A stretch of DNA of 64,000 nucleotides, from NCBI GenBank assembly GCA_037178975.1, contig JASJZH010000001.1, positions 62,001-126,000 of the forward strand. The letters are read 5' to 3'. Within the stretch, counting starts at the first letter, position 1. Every line of letters starts with the position of its first letter. Source of the DNA: Oscheius tipulae (taxonomy: Eukaryota; Nematoda; Chromadorea; Rhabditida; Rhabditidae). Positions 22,445-31,228 of this stretch are shown here, piece after piece. The position numbers were made by a program, and so were the translations under genes. A model generated the notes under the pieces. The model did not search any database and was not told the origin of the DNA. It was given only the letters and a program-made list of their open reading frames with translations.

Positions 22445-25400
22445 CTATAACTCATCGTGGAAGAGGGAAGGCAGCTGCTGTTTGACGGTCTGAATGACGG
22501 AATCCTTGTGCTGAGTCTGGATCTGGACTCCCCAGACATCCTGTCTCTGTCCCTGACTGCCTCGGTAGAGTCGAACCGAGGGATAGGCGTGGATCTGGGC
22601 TCCCTGGCAGACTCCCGGCCATTGGTCACAGTCAACCTTGGCCAGCTTGACCTTCCCGTCGAAGATCTAAAGCCCAATATTCTATTTTGGCCTCCCGCTT
22701 CATATAGGTCGAGCAAAAAAACAAAGACGCGAAGGAGAAATCGAGCCAGAGTCGTCTGACTCTGGTTCGATTTCTCCTTTGCTTCTTTGTTTTTTGTAAG
22801 ACTGGTGTGATAACCACTAAGCCATAGGGACAAGATCGCGCACAAAAGTCGACTGTATCCGAATACCGAATGATTTCCAGAGCAATTTTCTTGACTCACC
22901 TTGGCGATTTGTTCATAAACTGGGGCAAATTGGACACAGTGACCACACCAGGGAGCATAGAAGTCGACTAGCCAGGGTTCACTTGAGTCCAGGACCTGGA
23001 AAAACTGTTTTTGGGATAAAGAGATACGTACAGTAGTCCAATAATCGTTGCCGAGTGGAGTGACCAAAGAAGGAAGCATGCCGAAGACCCATCGTTCAAT
23101 AGAGTCCGCATTTCTCCACATATTTTGGGGATATTCACTGGAGAAAGTAGGTTTCAAAAGTTTTGGAAGATGACTCACTAGTGGGCTGCTCTCTTGATCT
23201 TCTGCTCCTTGGCCGGGTAGAGACGGACGAGAGGATAAGCATGAACTTGTTGCTTCCGACAGAACTCAGCATGGGCTTGACAATCCACGGAACCGATCTT
23301 GACTTTCTCGTCATGGGAGCGAAGACTCCTGGCTGCTTTTTGGAGCTCGGGAGCGAGCTGGAGACAAGATTTGACTAGGCCCTGTCACTATCTCTCTCTG
23401 TCACTCTGTCTGCCTGTCTCTCTGTCACAAACCTGTTGACATGGACCACACCACGGCGCGAAAAACTCCACAACCCAGGTGACATCTCCTGCCCTGTTAG
23501 CCACAAGTTCTTCGAAGTCCTCTGCTGTAAGTTCGTCTACAGCTGGATTCAAAGCGTTCTGGAACCATTGTCTTAAAAAACAATGTCGCCAGGAACTCAC
23601 ATCAATGAACTCGGCAACAGCCTGTACACCATGGAATCCAACCATCCTGTGTTGCTTGCCATCCTCTGTGTAGAGAATACTGGTTGGATAGCTCTGGACA
23701 CCGGCATCTTTACATATCTTGTCGTACTTCTGGCAGTCGATGGATCCGATGTTCACTTTAGAGGCAACTTCGCCATTGGATTGGTCGATGGTCGAGTGGA
23801 AGCGACGGTATTCGGCCATGAGACGAAGGCATGGAGGACACCACTGAAAGATACACAGATGAGGTTTTGAGACAGAGAGACAGACATGGACCCATTTCCG
23901 AAAGTCTTTCACAACACGTCAGCTGTTATTCCTGTTTTCTCTAATTACAAAATGGAGCCTGACTAATTAGCTTCGAGAGTCTTCCTCAGGTAACATCAGG
24001 CCCAAGAAACAGCTGATTCCTCCAATGGCTCCGCTGGTCAGATGTCCTCATCGACAGGTTGTTGAAACTCTTTCTCTGCGACAAAATGACAAGAAGACAG
24101 AGAGCCAGAGAGACAGAAATAATGAGAGATACAGAGTCAGAGAGATAGAGAGACAGAAACAGAAAGTCAGAGAGACAAAGAACAGAAGGACTGAGTGACA
24201 GAGAGTGTGCTTTTTCCGAGAAATTTGCTTGCACATGGACGGAAGAAGAAACATCTTTTTGACGCCTACTTTATCAGTAGGTGTGGAAAGATAGGGTGGA
24301 AGCAGCTGCTTGCATAAGAAGAGCAGACCGCAGAAACTGATAAATCGGACTCTATTTCTATCCAGAACACAGTCCAATTTATCAGTCCCTGCAATTTTCT
24401 CCTCTTACGCAAGCAGCTGCTTCCACCCCAAAAAAGGCGAATAATAGATTTTCAGGGACCCAACTACAAAAATGGTTCCGCCGTTTCCTCATAGTGATAG
24501 TGTCCCTTTAAGCTTCTAAATGTTCATCACTAGTTCTTTCTTCATCCAACGTTCAAGACGTACAGATAATGCAGAACTGGAACACCTGGGATCACGAGAT
24601 GCTAGCTAAGACGAGCCTAGAGAGCCTGCCTGGGTCCACCAAGCTAGTTGAACCTTGGATAATGGGAATCACTGTTTCTACTATATTGGACATTAATTGG
24701 TGTAAGAAAGTTTGACGAAAATGTTAAGGACTGACAGAAAGATAAAGATACAAAGAGACAGAAATAGACTCATTTCCAAATCTCTTTCACAAGACATCAA
24801 CTGTTATCCCTCAGTTTGCTCTATTAGAAATTGATTCTCGACTAATCATCGTCCAGAGACTTCTTCTGGAAACATCCGACCCAAGAAACAGCTGATTTCT
24901 CCGGATTTCTCCATCCTGGGAAAGCAAGTCCCGCCCCAACCTTGGTATATAAGCAAAACTCAAGTTCTCAAGACAGTCAGCTCCTAACTTTTCATCTCAA
25001 TTCCAATTTCTCCTCCTTACTTTCACTAAAGCCGCTTTCAGAACATTCAGAATTGGAACTCTAGAGACCACGATATTCTGGCCAAGACGATCTTTGCCGA
25101 ATCTTGGGGTGAGGATATAAGTGGACAACATGCCGTCGGACATGTCATTATGACTCGTGCCAAAGCAAATAGGTCCTACTGGGGAGGAAGTACGATTGCT
25201 GGTGTCTGCCTCCAGCCTGGTCAATTCGAGTGTTGGAACAACAAGAACGATATTCCGATTAGGGTAGACGATGAACGCAGAGCCTACAACCGCATCTATC
25301 AATGGGTTCCTGACCTTTTGAATGGAAGAATCCCGGATCCTTCATACGGATGTGACTACTACAACAATCCTTCGATCGAGTCCGGAACCAGAGAGCCGCA

Positions 25401-27589
25401 GTGGGTCAAACAGGCCAGGGCCGAAGGCAAAAGAACCATGGACATTGGCAATCACCGCTTCTACCATATTGGACATTGATACTGCGGTTGGAAAAATAAA
25501 CTTTGAGAGAAATCTCGAAAACAGAGACAAGAGACAGGGAGACAAAGAACCAGAGACAGAGATATAGAAACAGAGAATTCCAGAAACAAAGAGACTGGAT
25601 CATATGCCCGATAAGTCTACAGTGACCCTGAACTCACCGGAGCGAAATAGTCCACAATCCAGAGATTCCCGCTGTGAATCGCCTCACTGTAAGTGTGCTC
25701 ATTCAGAGCGTGAAGAGGAGATACCGAAGCTTCTCTAATGAAAGCGACAGCTTCCCGGAAATTGCCCTTGTTCACTGAAGGTACCCTTCAAAAATGACAA
25801 AAGACTGAAAGATACCGTAGTCGATTTCATAGCCTCCTGTTGACTTGAACACAACGAACTGGGGCAGTTTCTTCATGTCCAGATGCTCGTCACAGACTTC
25901 CTTGTACTTTGAGCAGTCGGCGTAGAGAACCTAAAGGCCTTTTATCTCATTCTCAGGAAAAATGGTACCCTCATATCAGGAAGAGAAGGAGGAATTCTTC
26001 GGTAGTCGTTGAACTGTCCGAGTGTGTTGGGACTGGGAACGAACCAGACAGCAGTGGCCCATTGGGCACCGTTCTCACCTGAGGTCCGGCTTTGAGAGAG
26101 TTTTAATGACTATGGAAAGAGATAGAGAAACAGAGAGACAGAGTGACAGAGAAACAGAGAGACAGGGAGAGAGGAAGACAAAAAGACCTACCAAAGAGTT
26201 GTTCCAGCTCAGTGTATTCAATCTCTTCCAGATGGTCCAAAAACGTAATGACTTGCTCGGAAATGTCTTTGGGATCCAGTGAGGACAGGTCTCTTCCCTC
26301 CCTCTCGACCAGAGCCTTGGCCGGATAAAAGACGACTCCTTCCGTGCGACCCAACTTCTTACACAGCTTTGCCTCTCCGTTTCTCGTGCAGTCAACACTT
26401 CCAACATTGACAAGACCGTCGAGCATGGCGGCAAGCTTTCGCCTGAAATTTGGAGGGCTGTGAACAGAAAAGAAGATAGCGTACCTGTTAGCTTGGCTGA
26501 GACAGGATTCGGCCTCGTCACAGAAATCTACGACCCAGGCACGAGAGTTGTATGGCTCCCAGTCAATGCTAAGAGCTTCGAAGTTGTCGGAATCAAGGTG
26601 GAGAACCTTGAAAATGAGACTTTCTCTCTATCTCTGGGTCTTTGGGTCTCTGGGCCCCTGGAACTCTGTGACTCTGTGTCTATCTGTACCTCTGTCTCAC
26701 TGTCTCGCTCTATTTTTTAGTCTTCTCTGGCTCTCAGTCTCTCTGATTCTCTGTCTCCTTGACTCACCTCAGACTTCATCCTCTGCATGACAAAGTCGCT
26801 TAATTGTTCCACCTCACGATGTCCCTGGTAGAATTCTCCCTAAACGCTCATTATTTCATTTATCCTCCCCAGAGACTCACCGAAGGATACAGAACAAGTG
26901 ATGGATAGGCGTTGACTCTTTGAGACTGACACAGTCCTGGATCTTCAGCACAGTTCACGGCTCCAATTCTGACGGCTCCTTCCATCTCGCGGGCAAACTT
27001 TCTCCACTAGAACTCGACTATTTCTCAAAGCTTCATGACAGTTACCGTGGGAGCCAGCTGATGGCAATGGGAACAGTAAGTCGAGTAGAAGTTGATGAAC
27101 CAGAGCTCATTGGAATCGGAGACTAGTCTCTGGAAGTCGGCTCGGTTCAAGGTCACAATCTCTTGATCCTCGTCGTAGATTCCAAAGTTATCATTGTAGA
27201 ACTGCCAGCTCTGATAGTTGTTGCCACCCTAAAGTCCTGTACTGCTAGGAGACAGATTAAGGACTACCTGGAATCCGTCTTCCAGTCCCTTCTCTCCGTA
27301 CTGATCGTACTTTTTGCGAAGTTCTTCGTCCTTCAACACCTCGTAGGCCTTGTTGATTTTGACAAATTCGGAATGGGCGTCGGGATTACCCTGAAGAGAT
27401 CGGATAACTATCTCTGTCTCAGTCTCTTACCGTATTCTTATCCGGATGCATCTTGATAGCCAGCTTCTTGAAGGCCTTTCTGATCGTTCTGTCGTCAGCA
27501 TCCTTCTCGACTCCCAGAATCTTGTAGTAGTCCGTCTCGCAGTAGACTGCCACTAGGAATAACGTACCCACCAGCGGCCAGAGATACAT
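22445..27589 (-). CDS. dnj-27: ERdj5/DNAJC10 orthologue, ER J-domain disulfide reductase
   Basis: Sixteen exons (minus strand, 5' to 3': 27589-27431, 27390-27268, 27228-27046, 27006-26881, 26839-26768, 26606-26485, 26442-26192, 26078-25969, 25930-25816, 25774-25638, 23843-23601, 23558-23433, 23357-23179, 23137-23032, 22995-22900, 22666-22445) join to 789 codons, the family's usual length. A signal peptide precedes the J domain with HPD at residues 48-50. Thioredoxin domains follow with CSHC (about 146-149), WCPPC (467-471), WCGPC (583-587) and WCGHC (700-704). The protein ends in HDEL, the ER-retrieval signal. The family reduces wrong disulfides in misfolded proteins and works with BiP. A TTTTCCAG acceptor nine bases before the ATG suggests SL1 trans-splicing. 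Intron 10 (23844-25637) contains an antisense SleB-like frame; intron 15 contains a long palindrome. Confidence 0.95.
22714..22796. repeat. Long near-perfect palindrome in a dnj-27 intron
   Basis: Arms of about 40 bases (22714-22753 and 22758-22796) flank a 4-base loop. Beside it, on the minus strand, lies an A-box-like tRNA 5' half (ATGGCTTAGTGGTTATCACA, about 22827-22805), and each arm carries a B-box-like GG(T/C)TCGATTTCTCC. It looks like a tRNA-derived element that duplicated in inverted form. Confidence 0.85.
23905..24030 (+). repeat. First copy of the SleB upstream region
   Basis: This stretch aligns with 24783-24915: both have TTTCACAA.AC.TCA.CTGTTAT near the start and end in CCCAAGAAACAGCTGATT.CTCC. 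It shows that the intron-nested locus was duplicated in tandem. Confidence 0.75.
24293..24428. repeat. Inverted repeat with about 60-bp arms
   Basis: Left arm starts GGGTGGAAGCAGCTGCTTGC and right arm (from about 24368) is its imperfect reverse complement, ending GCAGCTGCTTCCACCCC. Only about 12 bases separate the arms. It is a foldback or MITE-like element between the two SleB copies. Confidence 0.8.
24569..24696 (+). pseudogene. Internally deleted second copy of the SleB-like hydrolase
   Basis: The start [15 protein letters not shown] matches [14 protein letters not shown] of the intact copy. After a short unrelated middle, another frame gives [11 protein letters not shown] and a stop, matching the intact copy's C-terminus [10 protein letters not shown]. 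About 300 bases of the middle are gone and the two ends are out of frame. It still has an ATG where the intact copy has ATT. Confidence 0.75.
24946..24953 (+). promoter_or_regulatory. TATA-like box before the SleB-like frame
   Basis: TATATAAG lies about 95 bases before the open frame, inside the duplicated upstream block's 3' side. Position and sequence fit a TATA box, which would make the nested gene independent of dnj-27, but no other promoter evidence is available. Confidence 0.35.
25042..25479 (+). CDS. SleB-family cell-wall hydrolase (bacterial type), nested and antisense in dnj-27
   Basis: The frame is open for about 145 codons to TGA and follows the whole SleB (Hydrolase_2) domain: [13 protein letters not shown] with the expected catalytic Glu region, [14 protein letters not shown], the hallmark [31 protein letters not shown], and near the C-terminus [11 protein letters not shown]. 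In bacteria and phages these enzymes cut peptidoglycan (spore cortex lysis). I know no standard animal orthologue, so horizontal transfer is the natural inference. The start is unresolved: a good acceptor (CTTTCAG) ends at 25041, the paralogue's ATG is ATT here, and the first in-frame ATG (25150) would lose the catalytic Glu region. An unseen upstream exon, non-ATG start or recent start loss are all possible. Confidence 0.7.
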   Translation, partial: NIQNWNSRDHDILAKTIFAESWGEDISGQHAVGHVIMTRAKANRSYWGGSTIAGVCLQPGQFECWNNKNDIPIRVDDERRAYNRIYQWVPDLLNGRIPDPSYGCDYYNNPSIESGTREPQWVKQARAEGKRTMDIGNHRFYHIGH

Positions 27590-28508
27590 GACGGCGGCCT
27601 GGAAAACAATTGAGATGAGACACGGTGTGAAAGTGAAGGGAGAGACAGCGGACGGTACACGTCAGCCTAAGAGCTCTTTGGGTGCGCGGACTGCGGCAGC
27701 TGTTTACACAGTGCCAGCTCGCGGTCAGTTGGACGGGGGAGAGAGTAAGAATGAGAAAGAGTAAAGGTATTGATAGGAAATGGGAGACAGAGAGACAGCG
27801 AGATAGAGAGTCAGAGAGATAGAGAGACACAGAGATAGTTGGAAAAGGCCAACACACCTACTACTATGTCTCCTTCGCACGAACTATTTCTATAAAAGCA
27901 ATATTCCACTTTTACTGGCTTCTATTGTTGTGGAACAAATACTATTGTTCTCGGATTTCCTAATTTTGAAGTAATGCTTCCAGGAAAAGAGCCAAAACTT
28001 TAAAAAACCGATATTGGACACTCCTTCAGAGGATTTCCCCCGATCTTAGTTGAGGGAGAAGCAGGTTCGGAGAACCTGTTCCTCGCCACAGGCAAGTCTC
28101 CAGATCCAAATAGAGATCTTTGCTGAGCATTTCTTAAGCCAAGAAAGCTTGATAGACCACCGTAATCGACAGGAAGCAAGTAGACTCTGGTTTCCAGTGC
28201 AATTTTTTTTTTAAACTGTTAGTAATGTTGACTGACTTTTTATTGTTCTGAAAGCCTGTCAGCTTGAATTCCGACATGTTTTCGGCTATAAAATGACGGA
28301 AAGGGCCGGATATGAGGAGATCCTAGGAGAAGGACGCGTGGAGTTCCTTTTCACACGGTTTGAGTTCCCGGCAAACTCCGAGTACGCGACTGCGTACTGT
28401 TTTTTGGCGGACGTCAGGAAGTTCCAGGATTTTACACTTTTCTTCCGCCCTTTCCCATCCAATTTCTCGCTCTTTTTCTCACTTTTTCCCATAAAAAAAA
28501 ATTGCAGA
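27590..28508. other. Intergenic region between divergent dnj-27 and pars-2
   Basis: This probably holds both promoters. dnj-27's trans-splice-type acceptor is at 27599-27600. On the other side a TTGCAG acceptor lies one base before the pars-2 ATG. An ORF from 28293 precedes pars-2 but has no homology I can see and probably is leader or chance. Polypurine repeat sits near 27780-27840. Confidence 0.5.
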
Positions 28509-31036
28509 ATGGTCGTATTTAATGCCTCAAAATACATTCTGACTGGAACGACACCGCACGCGACAAAAAGCGTAGCCCAGGGTCTTCTTCTCAGCAATGG
28601 ATTCATTCATCCGCACGGGAAAGGTCTTTACAGGTATTTTTATATGCTGCCGGTTGTTTCCTGTCTACAAATTGCAGTTTATTACCTCTGGGACAACGCG
28701 TGGTGCAAAAATTATCGGCCCTGATCGACTTGGAGCTCGATTCCATCGGAGCAATGAAGGTAAGCCGGACTGATTTCTCGTATCCAGCCAAAAAAATTAG
28801 TTTTTTGCAGATTTCCATGCCGATTCTGGCCTCTAGGGAGCTCTGGGAGAAGACTGGACGCTGGCAGAGTATGGGCAGTGAGCTGATCAAGATGACAGAT
28901 CGCACCGGCGTCGAGCTTTGCTTACAGGTTTTTGTCTACCCTTTTTCTCAATGCAAAAGATTGGTTTTCAGCCCACAGCAGAAGAAATGTGCACCCAAAT
29001 AGTCGGTCAGCTTCCTCAGGTAAAAAAATCCGCTCTTCCTCTGATGCTCTACCAAACCACCGAAAAGTTTCGGGACGAAATGAATCCGAGGTAGTTTTTT
29101 TCCTGTTTTCCGAGAAAAAAAATTACATAATCAGGTTCGGGCTCTTGCGGGGACGTCAATTCCTGATGAAGGACTTGTACTCGTTCGATGCGAATCATCA
29201 CAGCGCCACGGAGACCTACGAACTGGTCGGGAGGACCTACGAGAGGATTTTGACGAAACGACTACAGCTGGATGTTTTCAAGGTAGGTCTTGCCCCCTTT
29301 TCGTATGAATTCGATGGCCAGGCACAATGAGTCAGCGAGAAATCAAACATAGTCCAGAAAACGGAATTTCGCGTGTTAAACTTTTCAGAATAGCTTGTTG
29401 AAAAAGTTTTTCACCTACGGGAATCGAAAGTGACGCCTCTTAGCAATATATGCATCAACTTTGAAGGGCTGTAACTATGTTTGGAAGTTGGAAACCTTTT
29501 AATATGACGAGTAACTGTAACTGGATAATGGTGCCAACAAGTTTCTGAGTTACGAAATACTCATCCTTCGTCGCTCTTTCGTTTCCAAAACTATTATTAT
29601 GTCATTCCCCAAGCGTTTTAAAGACGACCCTTATCAGATTCTGGCCCTGTCTAGCTGTTTGCCCTAGCATTTCTCTCTCCCGCAGCCTCTAAAACTCTGC
29701 CATAAGCCCTTCTTTTTCACTGGAAATTGTTGCAGGTGCGAGCCGACTCCGGAGTCCATGGAGGCAAGCTGTCGCACGAGTACCACATTCGGAATGACCT
29801 CCAGGAGGACGGAATTCACTTTTGTCACAAGTAGGTCCTCCTTACTTACCAAAAAAATGCAATTTTAGGTGTGAAAGTGGCGTGAAACGCGACGAATTCC
29901 CGAAAATGGCGACCTGTCTTCGCTGTGAGGCCGAGAAGAATCACGAGACGTTCAGCACAATCGAGGTGGCGCACACCTTCCAGCTCGGGACTCGATATAG
30001 TGAAATTTTCGGCGCCAAAACGACAGCCCAGCCAATGGAAATGTGCTGCTTCGGCATTGGAGTGACTAGGTAAGGATTTTGGAGCGTCGCAGGAACCATT
30101 TGTAGACTTTTACCAGCCGCAGTTGAGGCCCTGGCGCCGTCCAACGACATAATCCGACTGCCAAAGGTTATAGCTCCGTTCGACGCGGCAGTCGTTGTTA
30201 CCAAAGCTCTGCAGACCAACGTTCTCGTCCAATACACACTCTCCACCCTGAATCAGAGACTGAAAGGAGGGATTTTGCTGGATGACAGGTTCGCTTTTTA
30301 AAAAACTCCAATGCACTAGACAGTACGATTCCACAGCAGTGGCTTTGATCTATCTTTGCTAATCGTACTGTCTCTGTCAATGTTTCCTAGGCTGCAGTAT
30401 TACTCCTATTTGAGACCTATTAGAAGTTATTATAAATTATATATGGATTACGCAATTGCGTATTCGCGTTTTTCGGGGTCAAGACGACTTTTTCTGTCTT
30501 TCCAATCTTCTACAAAGTGGTAGAGCAGATCACGGTCTGTAACAGCCTGTAGTCAAAACTGCGCTCTTTTAGTCTGAAGGCTTGGACTCTTTTTCACCTC
30601 ACCCGTCCGAAGAGAAGATACCTCTTTCGGACGTTTAAGGTTATAAAAGTGGGTAAGCAAAATCTTAAAGAGTGTACTATCAAAATCATGAACTCTCCGT
30701 GCATCTCATAGTTCGATAATTTTGTTCCAACACGATATGACAGCTTTATCTAACAAGGAAAATAATTTCCGGACGGGTGAGGTAAAGAAAAACCAAAAAG
30801 ATTATAAGATCCCTATTTCCAGAGTCGACCAGAACGTTGGGAAGCGTCTGAAGCAGCTGAACAGGTTGGGAATTCCTCGTGTGGTCGTCATAGGCAAGAC
30901 GACAGAAGAAACGCTGAAGAGTACGTCGCCTGGCGAGCCTCGAATGGAATTTCTTGTCGCCGAGACGACGAAAGACGATCTCCAGAAGAAGGGCGACCTG
31001 AGTCTCAATGAACTCATGCAAATTATCGATTGTTAG
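28509..31036 (+). CDS. pars-2: Mitochondrial-type prolyl-tRNA synthetase
   Basis: Nine exons (28509-28633, 28678-28759, 28811-28927, 28972-29090, 29135-29282, 29736-29830, 29869-30069, 30106-30288, 30823-31036) join to 427 residues. The enzyme attaches proline to tRNA-Pro; this bacterial-like class II form serves mitochondria in animals. Visible are the motif-1 neighbourhood ([13 protein letters not shown]), the ATP-site region [23 protein letters not shown], motif 2 around [14 protein letters not shown], motif 3 ending GIGVTR (residue about 295), and a C-terminal anticodon-binding domain ([11 protein letters not shown] ... [10 protein letters not shown]). The start is chosen because a TTGCAG acceptor lies one base upstream. 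A cleavable mitochondrial signal is short or absent in this model. The stop is only about 166 bases before the next gene's acceptor, suggesting an operon. Confidence 0.93.
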
Positions 31037-31201
31037 CCCCTTCTTTTTTCATTGTTTTTTTGTTGATTTTAGAGTCTTTCACTGTCTGGTCTCATAGAGA
31101 AATTTTTTTTTTCATCTTGTTGTTAGTCCAAAAACGATGTGTAATCGTCGAGTATACCGTTCCAAATGATCTCTTTTTTATCACGTTTCCGCTTTTTTTC
31201 A

Positions 31202-31202
31202 G
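31202..31202 (+). promoter_or_regulatory. Likely trans-splice acceptor between operon genes
   Basis: CTTTTTTTCAG ends here, 27 bases before the sphingomyelinase ATG and 166 bases after the pars-2 stop. Spacing and acceptor fit a downstream operon gene in nematodes. Confidence 0.5.
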
Positions 31203-31228
31203 TTTCCTAAGTTCGGGGGCCGGTGAGA

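Noticed and set aside
24997..25302. Minus-strand ORF overlapping the SleB-like frame as an extra dnj-27 exon
   Set aside because: dnj-27 joins in frame and at full family length without it, and the plus frame matches a known domain, so the minus ORF is a shadow.
28293..28508. Upstream ORF MTERAGYEE as N-terminus of pars-2
   Set aside because: Its in-frame continuation crosses a low-complexity stretch with an acceptor TTGCAG directly before MVVFNASKY. The synthetase homology starts only after that acceptor, so the upstream part is more likely leader or promoter.
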